From Parus major (lineage: Eukaryota; Chordata; Aves; Passeriformes; Paridae), in the NCBI RefSeq assembly GCF_001522545.3, contig NC_031776.1:31882709-31946708 (forward strand): DNA of 64,000 bases, in the 5' to 3' direction. This document shows, piece by piece, positions 1-14,514 of the stretch. Position 1 is the first letter of the stretch, and each line of letters opens with the position of its first letter. The notes under the pieces were generated by a model, which worked only from the letters and a program-made list of their open reading frames with translations, was not told where the DNA came from and made no database searches. The position numbers were made by a program, and so were the translations under genes.

Positions 1-739
1 GTTCAAAATCATTCCCAGGCTGAGTGGATGGGTATTTTCTTCTGTCTCATCTTTGCTGAAGTTTCCATTAGTGCTAAAAGCTCTGCTGTTTGGTATTTTC
101 TTTATAGGAAAAAACCATCTCTATTCTCTAATGATAAGAGAGAGATCCCTTGCAGCTTCCTCTCTCTAGACATATTGAAACCTTTTAGCCACTCCTTGCA
201 AAATGGGAGCTTCATTCTCAAAATTGCTGTGTTGTTTTTCTTCTTCATTTCTTTGTGTTTGAGTTTGGGAAATTAAGTGTTCAGATTTGTACATGCCACA
301 CCAGAGAAGGTCTTAGCAGGGCTTTGTAAAACACTGGTAATTGCATTCCACCTTCTACAGAAATTCTAAGCTAAAACCTTCCTGAATTGCATTTTTGTCT
401 GGTTTATTTCACAGCCACATCACATAAAGTTTCATCTTGTGATTCCTCCCTGTAATTTCCCAAGGCTGATTCTTGGGGTGTTTTCAGTCTCTGTACATGA
501 TCCATGCTCTGTTCCCCTGAACTGCAGCCTCTCTCCATGCTCCAGTCCAGCTCCATGTGGATCTTGCTCCACGCTGTCCCACTCCTCTTGTATAGAAATG
601 TCATTTAGCTTCTCTCTTCAGTAAAATTTTAACAGGGCCGTAGCTATTTGTGTGCCAGTATAATTGGTGAATTATTATCCAAGGCTGGCTGTCAGAGCAG
701 TCCCTCAGCAGTGATGCTAATAACTTCCCTCCAGCCTGA

Positions 740-1060
740 CGTTCCCCATTTCATGCTGCTGTTGCTGTCCTACCTCCAGCCTTTTCAGGCCAATTTAAAA
801 TTTCTGTAGTAATCCCCCATCTTCTTCAATTTAACTAATAACTTCCCAGGTGACACAACGTTAAAGCTTTCCCAAAATCAGACTGCCAAGATCAATTTCA
901 TTTCCTTTCTCTGGAAATTGAGGGTATTTTTTTTTTCTCTGAGAAAGATGTCAGATCAGTGTACCTTACCTGTATTAAATCCACATGGTATTCCCCCCAA
1001 ATTCTTTTAACTTCACTGGCTTGGATTATTCTTTCCTTAATAGAAAGGAAAGGAATGTTC
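740..1060 (-). mobile_element. Ancient LINE (CR1/L3-like) reverse transcriptase fragment, decayed
   Basis: Read on the - strand, the segment around 960-1000 resembles the reverse-transcriptase block found in old amniote CR1-like LINEs (consensus type QHGFNKGRSCQTNL), but with frameshifts and stops. The + strand shows the matching antisense run through TTTAACTAATAACTTCCC (831-848) and TGTATTAAATCCACATGG (971-988). The similarity is from memory of the element family and is diverged. It is a dead fossil with no intact frame. Confidence 0.45.
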
Positions 1061-2129
1061 TAAGGCTTTGCTGCTGCTAAGGGCTTTTAGTTGCTCTGAT
1101 AGCTTTTTTTCCTTATTAAATATAGATGTGACATTTATTATTTCTGATTGTATGATATTGTTTGTGTCTTGTTAGATTTATTAAACTTACTACCCCACAT
1201 GAAATTTTGTATGCCAGTTCATTCACTAGTTTGAATGGAAATTACCAATTTCTGGACTTTTTTTTTTTTTTTTTCTTGAGCTTTGTGCTCATCTCAGTCT
1301 TGATACTTTCTGTTTGGTTATCATCACTGACATCAGTGAGAATTGAATTGTGTATTCATGTAATTTGGAGTTACCTACTGCCTTTGGCCTGTGCTCCAGC
1401 TGCTCCAGCCTGAGTGTGTAGCAGCCCTGTTCCTGTGCAGATTATCCCTTCATGAAGTATTTGTCACCTTTCATCACTCCCTTTAATAAGTTCAGAACAG
1501 CTCCCTTGTCTGGGCTGTGGCAGCTGCCCCTCGCTGCCTCCTCTGCCAGTTCCAAACCCTAAGGGTGGGCTTCCCTTTGGTGCTTTCTTCACCTCCTCTC
1601 CATCATCCCTGCAGGACTTGTTCTGATCTCCTCAGCAAGAGAGCACCTGGCACGCTGCCTGGGAGTTTTTATTTCTTACTGACATGTGGATCCCTGCAAG
1701 TACCAGCTCCTGTGACTGAAAACCTCCAGTTTTCTTCCCCTGGCAGATCTCTCAGCCTCATGATCAGTGACTTCCCAGCTGGGTCCCTCACTGTGCACAA
1801 GTTGCCCTTTTGAAGCCAAGAGTCGTGACTGAAAATGCCAGCCTGTCTTTTCTAAGGGTTCTGCGAATGCTTTAACTTGGAATTGTCATATAATCACATG
1901 CTTCAAATTCATTTTTATAACCAGCTCTTTCATTCCTCTTCCCCAGGAAGAAAAAAAATCTGAAATAGCACCTTGTTTCAGTGACTGAATGAAACTGTCA
2001 GTGACTGCTTCTGGGAATATCTGATTCTAGTATTTTTATTAGCAGCATTTGTTCTGCAATAAATGAGAAGTCTTTTTAAAAAATAGTGGTCCAATAACAC
2101 TGTTTTCATATTAAAATCTCCCTCTGGAG

Positions 2130-2290
2130 GTCTGTGGTGTGTTGCTCAACAGTATTATCACTGGAACCATCCCAGTGTTACTTTCTGGTCCTGTGACAAT
2201 TTCAGCCTGGTTCTGATAAACTTCTTCAATAATTTAATTCACTGAGTCTCATTTACCTCTCACTCTGGTGAATCCACATGACATCAGGTA
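2130..2290 (-). mobile_element. Possible second piece of the same ancient antisense LINE
   Basis: The stretch around 2160-2290 (TGGAACCATCCCAGTG, then a run rich in TCTGAT and TCTCATTTACC) looks like antisense sequence further along the same CR1-like reverse transcriptase region as the 740-1060 fragment, in the same orientation. The 1.1 kb between may be the intervening, more decayed part. Support is weak and rests on recalled family sequence. Confidence 0.3.
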
Positions 2291-5200
2291 AGTCCCTTCT
2301 GATTTATATGTCTGTAAGAAGAAACTTGAGGTAGCTACATATCATCTTTATTTGAAGCCTTACAGAGCTGCACTGTGGTGCTTCTCAGCAGGAAACACAA
2401 ACATTTGTATTTGCTTCCTGCTGTGTGAATTGTAACATTCTAGGAAGAGTTTAGATTTTTCAGTAGAACAACAAAAGAAGTATTTTAGTATAAATTTTGA
2501 TTTACAATATGTATGTATTAATATGTTCACAGATACAAACAGAGAAGATACTGGAGAGTAAAATGAAATTATGAGCTAAGATGAACATACACTATATGCT
2601 TGTTTTGATTGATTTAAATAATAACCTAAAATTTATGTCATAAATTCAGTAAGAACTTCCACTATTCAGTTGGAAGGAAATAAACATATAAGATACTGAG
2701 ATGACTTAAATGCTGTTGACATGTGCAGAAATCAGTAGAACACTTTGGTTTGCTTGCACAGCTTTGCAGAAGCTGAAGGTGCCCTCCTCCTCTGGTACTG
2801 CCCTTTAGTCAAGCATTTGGTTGTGCATTCACTGATTCTGTGTTCAATCTTCAGCCTTAAACACAGGTTTGAGTATTCAACTCCAAGTGCCACACGGGAA
2901 ATGCAGAGATGTTTAACAAGTGATTGATGTTTTTCACCTTGTAATTAAATGTTATCTGTGAATATTTGTTTACATGAAGAAATAAATAGGAATGGATGGT
3001 GCTGGCCAGCAGGTCATTGAGAAAATTAATGATGAGAAAAATTTTCTCAGAGGTACTGTGGAAAAATTTACTGCACAAGTTAGTGGTCTGGATGTAATTA
3101 CTGGGTACAGGAAGCAAATATAAATATAAATAAATTTATAAGAGAGAGTATAGAAGAGTTCAAGAAGAACTTTCAGCCATTAGTTTGTCCTGTTTTCTGG
3201 AAACATTCACCTTTAGGGATGGTAACTGTGAGTTCAAAGATAATAAAGACAGATCCTCACAAATGGTTTTCAAAAAGGTCTTCAGTCATCAATAGTGCAA
3301 ATCTAGGAAAAAACTTTCTTCATGTTAGAAAATACCGCTGTCATTTTTTTTGCACTTTATCCCCAAGCTGTAGAATGTTGAAAGGTCAGGCGTGATGGAC
3401 TCACTTGGGAATATGTGGTGTCAGAGTAAAACAAAATAGATATGGTCAGTGGAGGTGTCTGTTCTGCCTCACCTGTCTGTCTGTCCCAAATACACTTAAA
3501 TGACACATTATCTGCAGCCGGAATGATGGTCCTGTGTGAATATTCATTTCACCTCTGGTCTTCTACCTCACACTGTTATTAGCCAGCCCAGTCATTTGGT
3601 AGAGTGATGGATTTCAATGAAGACACTCACATTAAATTGTAGCTACACCCAGGCAGAGCTTCACTGCTAAATAGCTGTGACATTCCTGAAGTGAGTGCTC
3701 TACAGTTGGACAAGTTTGAAACAGGAGAGACCATGATTGTTAAAGTGTTTTCTAAATCATCAGTGTGCAACCTAAGAGTTACACTTCTTTTATTGCTCAT
3801 TTTCAAGGTGCTTTGTAGGACTTATTTCTTCTTTAATCAGCTGGTAAAAGTAATTTTCAGAGGAATATTCTCTCCTTTAGAAGAGAGAAGCTGTGTATTG
3901 CAGAGTTGTTTATATTGACTATTAGAGAAACATTAAAGTATTTTGCAAAGCTAATGGATACACCCTGATAAAATGCACTTGGATTCTTACCCAGACAGCA
4001 CATGAGAAAATCTGATCAGCTCAGAATGGTTTCGATAAAAAACTAATGAGCATGAAGCCTAAGTAATGATTGCAGGTTGGGCTCATTGTTTGCCTGGTGC
4101 TTTGGGCTGTTTATATGATCTGCAATGATGGCAGTTTTATTAAAAACAGCATTGTTTTGGTCCCAGTACAAATATCCAAATTCCCTGGACAACTGCCTTT
4201 TTTTTTTTTTTTTTTTAATTTGAAAGTCCTTTCATTCTTCGTGACTCTTCAAAATTAGTGAGGCATTCTTCTCTTAGTCACATAAAATCCACTTTTTATT
4301 AATGTGCATCAGCTCTTACCCATAGCCTAGATACTACACCCTAACACAGAAGGGGATAATAGGCTGAATTATCCTTAAGCAATTGCAGTTGTAACTATTT
4401 CATGTCTTATTGTGGTATGTAAATTTGATTCTTTGCCAGGTCCCATGGACATATCTTCATATTGACTACTGGAAGGCACAGTGGGATAAATGGATTAAAG
4501 TAGAACTAGCTCTTAGCACTATTTCTTATCACTTTTATGGTAATGTCTTCACTGATGTAGTTGCTGCATGCACACAAGGGCAGATTTCTTTCCCAAAAGT
4601 GGGAAAGCCTGTCAGTATTAAACCAAATGTAAACAACCACAATAAACCACAAAACAATGGGAAAGGATCAAAGAGCACTGAAAAGGGTGGTAGTGCTGAG
4701 ATTGTTTGGTCATGCAGGTTAATAGTAGACACAATGGGATGATGATGCTATTTTTGCCAGGTTATTTTTTGAAAGAAAAAGTACAATAAGTAGCAGCCAG
4801 TATTAACAAGAGTCTTACAACCAAGATGTCGTGTCTGAGTGGTTTTTGGAGGGAGAAGTGAGGCTTGCAGCAGGAGTGGATCTCGAGAAGGTACTGAGAG
4901 CTGGGGAAAGGAATGATATTTCATATTAATTCCAGTTAAGTATTCCAGGAGGGTGGCATAAAGAAAGGTATAACAGAAGTTCAGACGTGAGTGCTCCTCA
5001 GTGGTGTCGTTGATGGAGCGAAGTGGGGACAACTGAAGTGAGAGAAAGATGAGCTAAAATAATGTGTTGACTGGAGAGGAGCGCTTCAGCTATGACAGCC
5101 TAAGTGCTGGTTGAAAATGAAAGTTGAAGCCATGGGGGAGATAAAATTAGCTGTGGACAAGGGAGGGAGAAAGAAGAGCAGGCAAGTTGAGGGATAGCTC

Positions 5201-8200
5201 CCCTGTGCCCCATAAACAGGAGGATAAGTGGAAGGAGCAAACTTATGAAAGGCATAGCAAAGAGACAGCTAACTCCTGCTCTCGATATAGGTATTCCTTG
5301 GTGCAGTATATATAAAATGGGATGTAACATCTTTGCATTAGAGACCAGCTGTTTTTGTTCCTTATTTGAACCTGAGGCTTTTAACACCTCACAAACACAA
5401 ATCACCAGTGAGGTGCTCTGGCAGGAGAGCTGCATCTGGGTGGTGAGTAGGGTCCGTGCTCTGCCTGTGTGCTCAGCCTGGGATGGCAGTTGTGGATGGC
5501 ACTTTGTGCCTGCTGATGGTACTCCCACTCTGCAGTGTTCTCCAGCAGGCAGGGATGCACAGCTTTTGCCTTTGCAGATGGAAGTACCTCCACAGGGACT
5601 GTTTCCAGCTAGAAGAAGGAGGGTGGGAAGAAGTTCATCATCACCAGCAGGTGGGAAGTTTTGCTACTGGCACTTAGCTCATAATTTCAGGAAATTTGGC
5701 CCAGGCTGGCACAGACCTGTGTCATGACCATATGCTCTGCCTTCTAACACTGCACTCTCTAAGTCTCAGAGAAGCTTTTTTTAATAGAATGGTTAGAATA
5801 ATTTTGTTTTAGGAAGTGTTTTTTCTTACCGGGTTATTCATTGGTATGGAGAAAAGTGGGAATGTGAGACTGATGGGCAAGCTGCAGACATAGGTGGTGG
5901 GGCTGTTCCCCAGTCTCTGGGGCTTTCCCTGTGCTTGTGGGAGCAGGGACCAGCTGCTTGGGCATGGAGGATGAAGCTGGTGTTGCATGAAGGTCAGGCA
6001 GGAGAGTCCCTACAAGGAGCCCTGAAGAGCAGGTGCTCTGTTCCTTCAGCTGCCCCAGATCAAGCAGCCTCTAAAATACAATTGTTCCCCTCCTCTCAGC
6101 CTTGCCTCCCAGAACTCTCACTGGCTCTGTCAGCTCTCTGTGCCCTCCCTTGGATCCAGCTCTGCTGCTGCCACCAAATTCAGATTTTCAGCTTGCAGAG
6201 TTAGGGCAAAATAACTCATTCAATTTTGCCTCCATTACTGAGCAGCCACGGGCAGCCTCAGAGGGCAGGTGAGTGTTTAATGTGACATTTGCACTTCTGT
6301 AAGGTTCTGGCAGTGTCACAGGGGGCAGCCAATACAGGTGAACAATTGCCAGTGGTGGCCTAATCTTGTGAAGAACAGTAATATGACAGTTTATACTCCA
6401 AGCTTCTTTCTGTGGGATGATACTGCTCAAGGAAATTAAGCCTGAGAGATAATTTGGCAACAGGCTTATTTTAAATACTGATTAATGACTATTGCTTTAG
6501 TGCAGCTCCCTCTTTACTCATGATGTTTTAATATGGCAAAAGAATTAGGATTAGTGCTTTTGGGTTTTTAATGTTCAGATAGTTAAAATGTCCCGTAATA
6601 ATCGCTCCCTTTAATATTCAGCATAACTATTACAGAGATATAATTGTGCTTTGGTGTTGAAAAGAAGAAACCAGGATCCCAATGTGATCGTCAATGCCTT
6701 TTTCTGGTAGCTTAAATCAAATCCTTGAATTTCAAAGTCCTTGGCAGCAAGTTTTAAGAACTTTAATTAAAAAAGAAGTCTTCCATAAATTAAAAAAAAA
6801 ACAAAAAAAGAAAAAGAAAAAAATGAAAGATAATTTGTTAAAAGGAGTTACTGAAATATTGCAGTAAAAATATAGTGGATTATATACCAGAAAGCACAAG
6901 TAAAAGCATCAAAATCAGAAAACAAATTCAGATTCAGGGTGGCTGTAATCTGAGATGTACCTGTGTAGCACACAAAGTGCCTCCAAGATTTGTGATCATT
7001 ATTCTCGTGATGTTAGTGTGTTTTAGATCTGATTCTGCAATATCTGACACCATTGGAAGTCAAGAGTGATTTTCTAATAGAGTTGCAAAAAACCAAACTA
7101 AACCAAACAATAAAAATGAGAACAGGCTCCAACTCTGCCAATCTGGTTGCTCCTTGAAAGAAGCAAGAAATACATTTCCCCTCTCCTGCCTCAGAGGTGA
7201 TATCTTGCACGCAGCAGTTCATTTTTGCCTCACCCAGCTTGTAATTCTGTTGCTTTGGATTCTCCACTGTGGCTTTGTAAACCATGTTAAGAGTGGAAGG
7301 CGTGTGAACTCAAAGCTTCCCATGAAAAGAAGAATCCCCCAGTGCCCGTGCAGAACCCTGTAAGGCACAGAGCAGCAACTCAGGATTTGGAGCCTGGGAG
7401 CGCTGCCGGGGCTGCAGTTTGTCTGAGGGAATATTTTATGTATGATCGCATCTCACTGGAGTCGCAGCGCTCCCACACAGCCCCACAAGCTCTGCCTCTC
7501 TCAGCTGCATCAGCCCACTGAGCTTGTCCTTGCCTGTCTCCCTCCAGGATGGGCTCCTGGTGTGTCTCTGGATGCACTGCGGGGTTGTGCTGTGTCCCAC
7601 GGCACCTCAGCCACCCAGCTGGTCCCCTTGTCCCTGTGCACCTTGGGCAATGTCCCACACACTGCTGCCATGCATGGAAAACACTTCTCTCTCTAATTCC
7701 TTAAATCCTGACCTTCTTCCACATGCCTTTTTAAGGTGATATCCCTGCTGATATTAGTCTGACAATTCATGAGACCCCTGGTTTTGTTGATTTCCTTCCA
7801 TGATGTCCTCTTCCCTGTGTCCTCTCTTTGCCTGTTTCTCACTTGGCAAAGGCTGCTGTGATCTTGACATTCTTCCTGAAAAAGTGTTAATAGTTCTTTA
7901 TTTCAGTGTTGTTTTTACTGATGGCTTGGCTGCTCTTGTCCATGTGTTGAAGTACCACGAGTACATGGTCCTTTCCCCCACTCCATGCTTGGTTCTTCAG
8001 CTCTTGGTTCCTCTTTCTGCTCTCCTTCTTCCTTCATTTGCCATAAAGCTAAATATGGACAATTGATGACCCTCATTGGTTACTTGGTGTGGCATTTCCC
8101 ACTTTTTCAGGATGAATCCAGGAATGTCATATGTAGTTAAACAAAGTACCCAGTTTATCACTGGCATAGGGCTGGCTGCTTATTCCTGTAGGAATACACC

Positions 8201-11200
8201 AAGGAGGGGTTGGAAGGGGCAGGCAGCAGTATTGCTTATACAAGTTAAGGTATATTACCCATAGTGGGGCAGTTCAGCAGCTTCTGACTTTGCTTTGTGT
8301 GTTGCTCAGGTAAGGATGATATGGAGAAAGGGTAGCTGAGTATTTTGCCTCTCATGTGAATTTCTCTATGCACCTTCCAGCTCTGATAGAAGCAGTAACC
8401 TCACTGAACTCAGCACTGACAGCAGGAATGTGTGGGACTGGCTAAAGTAGGGACTGGAGCACTAAGCATGACAGGGAAAGGAGAAATGGAAATGGTTTAG
8501 CTTCTAGAGTAGGATAAGTTGGAGGTTAAAGAAAAAAATGGGGAAAAAAAAGGCACTGTAGAGGTATTCCCATTAATCTTTAAAGCTGGGAGGCTGACAT
8601 CCTTACATAGTCAATGGAAGGAGGTGAGTGCCTATAACATGCCTTAACTAGCAGCCTAAATTGAGGGTTTTAATGCCACCTGTTTTATCGTTGTGATTCA
8701 TGATCTTATTAACGCATTTTTAAAATGAAAAGAAGTGTCAGACGTCAGGAAGGATAAAGGGTAGTGGATAACCTGAACATCTGGTAAATGTTCTGTTCTG
8801 TTAATTTTAATCATAATTTTGGATGTTTTTTCCTTTCTTCTTTCATTATTTTTAGGTAAATGAGATTGTAGCTTAGCATGAAACTGATTTTGGAAATAAA
8901 TTTGATGGCATGCTCCTTCTCTTGCAGAGGTGGCTTGATCTCTGTAATGCACTTTCTTACATAAATGCATGAACCTTTTTATGTAAGTTTATTGCTTCTT
9001 AAAGATGTGTCCTCAAGTGTAGATTGCTACTTTAAGGGTTTGTCTATGGCTGTGGCCAAAGCCATTTTTTTGAGCTGATTAATTCTGATTTGTTTAAGAA
9101 GGACAGTGCTGCCTTTAATGGCCACGTATCCTAATTTTAATAAGAGCTGCTGCTTTTTCTTGTATTCTTGCATTACTGAACCTCTGGTATTTTGGCAGGG
9201 AGGTACACCTGGCAGAAAGATTTACACACCCAAACACAGTTCCCATTTATTGGCAACTCGCAAAACTTTGCAAATGTAGTAAGTATTTAATATGTCTGAA
9301 TTCATTTTTCACTGAAAGTCAGCAGGAAATAGGAAAATCCTCACAGAAGCATCCAAATACAGCTCAACCAATTTCTTCTGTGTTCAAATATGTCATAGTG
9401 ATGTCTGGAAAGTGAGTGCCTTCCATTAGTGCAGTGTTGCACCTCAGACAGGTGCCTCGGTGGTGGCTGACCCCAATATAATTGTCCTGGACCTGCAGCA
9501 GTCAGTTGTCCTCTGGTGTGTCTCCCCCAAACCATCATCTCTTCCCTTAACTTTTACTCTAAAGTCCTGTCAAGCTCATAAATGCCTTTCCCATTCTTTT
9601 TCCTCTCTGAGGGCTAAGCTCCTGGCTGACATGCTGATGGATTTTATAAGGAAACGCCGACGGAGCACATTTCTGACACCAACCAATTAGCGGCGCTTAC
9701 GGTGGGTGTCTCCTGGATGGCTGCACAGGCAGGAGCCCAATCAGGATGATAAGTTAGCAGTTACAAAACAAATGATGCCTCACATGAGTTGGTAATTACT
9801 GGCTCCTTCAGTTCCCATAGTGAAAATCAAGATAAAAGTGGGTTTTAGCCCTTGTGCCCGTTTTGGAACTGCTCTCTTCAGCATCTGAAGTTGCAACACT
9901 CAGAGTGAATTAATGATGTGCTGTATGTGAGTATCTGAGAGGGTTTATGGACCCACCAGCCTTCAGCTGTGAGCTGTGTTATCCTGGGTATGTGTTGCTG
10001 ATGGTATGTGTGCTCCTGTTCACAGGCAGAGTGGGAAGGGGGGTGTAAACCACAGCAAGGAGCAGAATAATGAACAGAATCCAGTGCTGTGGTGACGGTC
10101 ACTTAAACTGTTAAAGCAGGAGCTGAAGTTATTGTGAGTGGTCACCCAAATTCAGAGCTGCATTTATTGAAACTGGGGCTAGAACGTCTTGACCCCAAAG
10201 GGTATCTCAAAACTCATTCTGAATGAACATTGAGACATAAGTTGAAATGATTCTTTTGACCTCGGTAATCTTTGTGCTTTCTGGAAATTGTACTGACACT
10301 TGAAACATCAAATTAGCCAGGAGGCTTTTCAGCTCTGATTTCAGAGATGCTTTATGCTGAATATTAAGGAGAAAGGAGCTATGCACAGTAAAAAAAAAAA
10401 TAAATTAAAAAAATCCCAGGTAACTTGATGAAAGCCTTATAAATAACTGTTTGAAAATAAGACATTGTCATACTGGAACTAATACTGCTATTGAACTAGT
10501 TGGAAAGTTATATTGACATTATTCAGGAATGTTTTATCTCTAGTACTTGTGATTCTAAGCTGTGCATTTATTAGATGCTGCCATTGGGAAAATGGACACC
10601 TATTATATATTCTTCTAAGAAAGGACAGTCATCCAGGATTCAGCACATGGCTGAGCAAAGGAAGCAGAGAGAAAATTAATTTTCATAGGGAAAGTTGGGC
10701 AGAAGATGAAAAAAAAGTACATTAGAGAGGTGGCTGAGTGGAATAAGATAATCTAAAGACCAAAGATCACCTGTTGAACCAAATAAATAATTCAGGAAAA
10801 CACTTGATGCCCAGGGATCCTGGGCTGAATTGGAAACTGAGCTCTCCCAGTCCTTGCCTGCTGTTATGAATCAATACCTGACAGCTCTGCTGCACTGTGG
10901 CAGGGGCTGGGATCTCCCCCAGCTGATCTTGGCAGGCTCTGCCAGTGGCTTGTGTTGTCCTCAAACAGCCATCATTTCCCTGCATTGCATTATGATGTCT
11001 GCTCTTAGAAATTACCTTCCACTGAACTGAGGGCCAGCTCACTGACCTACTTCTCCTGCAGGAACTTTCATGCCCTATGTATACAAGGCTGAATGTTTTA
11101 AATAAAGATTTAACATGAATAAAATACCCATCAGCCAACTGACCTGCCTGATGTGGGAGCCCAGGCAGGATGGTGGTGTTTTGTGCTTAAAGGTGTCTGC

Positions 11201-14200
11201 AGAGTGAAGTCCCATTGACACTTAGATTCCCACTGCTTGGTCTGAAAGTATGATTAAAGATTCTGAGGTGATTTATAGCCTCACAGTCTTCTTGATGTTC
11301 ATATTAAATAGCCATAATCTCTGCAGAGGAATGTGCTGCAGCCTGAGGAGAGCTAGGTCAGGCAGTAGAGGTTAGTCCTTGGATTTCTCATGACTTCTAG
11401 GAAATCTTGGACATTCCCTTGCCTCCAGGTTTCTGAAATCCAGTGCTGTGATGAATCTCAATAGCTGGCAGACCAAACGTTTCTGGAAAACCAGCCCAAT
11501 TGCAATAAATGCTTTCAGGTTATTGTCCCAAATGGTCTATTGAAAAAAGAAAAGGCAAGAGTGAGCAAATGAGAGCATTTTCACAAAGAGCAAATCACAG
11601 AGGGAGCCCCTGGCCGTTTTTCAGGCTCTATCACATAATCAGAAGCATTCAAAAGCAGGAAGTGCTGGAGGTAGATAAGGGACATGAACATGAGGGCAGT
11701 GAGGTCATGGGTAATAATCTGCAAGAACCTGAGAGAAGCTGACCACTCTAATCTTTTTAGGTTTATCTCAGAGAAGAGTAAAAACATTTATGCAATATTG
11801 AGATACACAGTTCCAGTTTGTGGGAGGATGCTGATAAAAGCAGCACAGAGCATCTTAGGAGCCGGCGCGGCCTAATTAAGAGAAAATACTGAACGTAATC
11901 CCCAAAGACTTCTCTCAATGGTTCTTTGCTAAGGCAGGAGAGTTCAGTGTAAACAAGTTAAATATACTGATATAAAACTGAATTGCGTAATAAACATAGA
12001 TAGAGAGCTCTTCTTCCTTTTTAATGCTTGGGAAGAGCACAATAAATGGGCCAAGAAACCAGGGGAGAGCAAACTGTGTGATGTTTGAATAGGATATTTC
12101 CCTTTTCCATCCAAGTCTGGATTCAACCTGTGTGTGCTTAAGCTAAAGATTTCTATGGCTTGTGTGGGCTGGGACCATCCAGCCCCCCAGTGCTGCCCAG
12201 GCTGCTTGTGAATGGGACTTTGGGCTGCAGATAACACAGCTGTGTCACCCCACTGCTGGGGGAGGGGGAAGAGCCAAATACTGCTGTGAGAAGGCATCTG
12301 GGGCTGGGCAGTGTCTGGGGGGGTTTGTGGCAGTTCCCAAACACATAAAGGGTGTAAATATCAAGGAGAGACACTGGTTGCACAGTGTGGTGCCCAGGGG
12401 TAAAACAAGGGTAATGGGCTGGAATTAAGAGTGGAGATAGAGGCTGACTGTAAGAAAAAGTCTTGCTAGCTAATCAGCCAGTGCCACAGTGCCCTTTTCA
12501 CAGGGAAAGGACCATTGACACAGGACCAAACAAATTCTTCCTGTAAGAATTTCTGAGAGGCCTGGGTGTGGATTCCTGCTGTGTGTAATTCTGCTGATGG
12601 AGTGAGCTGTGGGGAAGATGAATAACCACGTTCATGGTGCTGTTATTTCTGCCGTATCAGAGCAGCGCTCGCCCCTCTGCTGCCGAGCCAGCCTGACCTC
12701 ACCGGAGATGTGCCTACATCCCCTGTCTGCTGTTGCTGTGTCTGCACTTCTGGCGTGCTTGTGGTGCAATGAAAACAAAGAAAACAATCTAAAAGAGACA
12801 ATATAGCAGAAAAAAGTCTGAATGCTTAGTATCACATTGCTTTGGGATAAAAACAAGATAGACTTCTAGAAGCATCCAGTCTGAGGTGGGTAATTCCCAA
12901 CAAAAGCATATGTGTTCTTATCATTAGCATTGTTGAAAACATTTGCTTATAAGTAGATGTGCTCTGAAGAAATCTACACATAATCCTTTACTAATCTAGC
13001 TTCACTGTATGCTGGTTTGTTCTCTGTTTTAGAGCTGCCCTTGTATACACCATCAGGGGCTTCCTTCAGTACTTCACCTATTTTTCTTTAAGCCTCCCAT
13101 AATTGTTCCCCAAAGAAAGGTGTATTTTACCCACTGTGGCATCTCACCTCATCCCCAGGAGGCCTTAAAAGCATAGCCATTATAACAGTGTCTGTTATCA
13201 GCTTTTTCTCTGCCCCAGCCCTCCCTGTTGGTGATGTGTCTTGTTGATTCCAGGAATGCAAAAAGCATCAAGACTATAATCTTTGGAAAGCATCAAAGTG
13301 AGTTTTCCAGTAGGCATGGAGGAGTGTTGAGGTACTTTTCTCTCAGGTGAATGCTGTGGTCCCTCTTTCTATTCTGCACATGCCAAAACCTCTGGGCTGC
13401 TGCTGAAGGGGGCTGCAACAGTGCTGTGTGGCTTCGATGGCATTCCCCACTGGAGAGATGGGATTTATGTGTTCCTGATTTTAGCTGGGAATCCCAAGTG
13501 CCAGCGGTAGGGAGATCTCTGATGTCTTCTGCTTGTGTGAACCATGCAGCTCCTGCCCAAAATGCCATTAGGTTTTTCCTTAAGCTGCTTTGGTTTCACT
13601 CTTCAGTGCTCAGATGCAGCCATAATCGTTTTGTCTGGATGAGTGAGGAAAATAAATCCTTTTTCTTTTCGTGTGGAGAATCCCATGTCAGAGATATTTA
13701 CAAAGAGCCCTCTGGCTGGCAGTGCACCACAGCTACCTGCTCACATTCCTTGTGTTTAACACGAGCACATCCAGAGACCTCTGTCCAGCACTGGAGGAAG
13801 CCAGGCAGGAACAGAAAGGCATAAATTCTGTGGTTGGGGTTGTTTATGTTGAATATCCTTGTTTTTCTGACCATCACAGTGAAAAATATGGTTTGTTTTT
13901 GTTGGTGTCCAGTAGTTGCCTGAGTTAGAAAGTCAGGAACTGTCCTTGAGAAGCATCTTCCACTGTATTAAGAAGGGAAAAATGCTGCCTCAGGTTTCTG
14001 TTTTCTTCAAAATTGCAGTGTCTTTTGTTTTTATTAAGAAAAATATTTCCATGTCTAAACATGCACAGGCACAAATAACAGTTGATTACTTTTCATTTCC
14101 ATGGTGCAAAAGAAGGAATTTCTTTTGTGCTTTTCCTTCTCTGATAGTTTTTGTTGATATAATAGAAGGTAACAGAAGGCAGCTCAATTGTTCTATTACA

Positions 14201-14514
14201 TAATCTGAAAAAAAACCCCCAAAACAACCAAAAATCCAACGTGTAATTATTATTTATTCCAAATACAGTGGGTTTTTCAGTGATCTCTAGCAGGCTATAT
14301 TTTTCTATAGCTGTCTGAAGCAATGTGCTCTATGCTGGTCCTTCATAGCCTAGACTTGCCAACATTTGGCAATTAAAAATGTCATTTACAAACTGTCTGA
14401 TGTCCCTATAATAAACACTGTGAGGAATTTACTGCCATGCTCAAGTGCTTTAAAGTGTCTCTTTGAGTGAGCAGTTATGGTCCTTGCTGTGGAAATGAAA
14501 AGGCAGTGAAAGGT

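Noticed and set aside
4410..4742. 110-codon + strand frame
   Set aside because: No recognisable motif, Asn/Lys-rich tail typical of random AT-rich sequence, no regulatory context.
5578..5650. Exon-like segment with TTTTGCCTTTGCAG acceptor and CAG|GTGGGA donor
   Set aside because: It is 73 nt, would shift the frame, and its translation (WKYLHRDCFQ...) has no TSP1 pattern. Could be part of an unknown noncoding transcript, but nothing supports it.
13351..13824. 157-codon frame with several Cys and Trp
   Set aside because: The spacing does not fit TSP1 repeats, there are no matching splice sites, and no homologue comes to mind.
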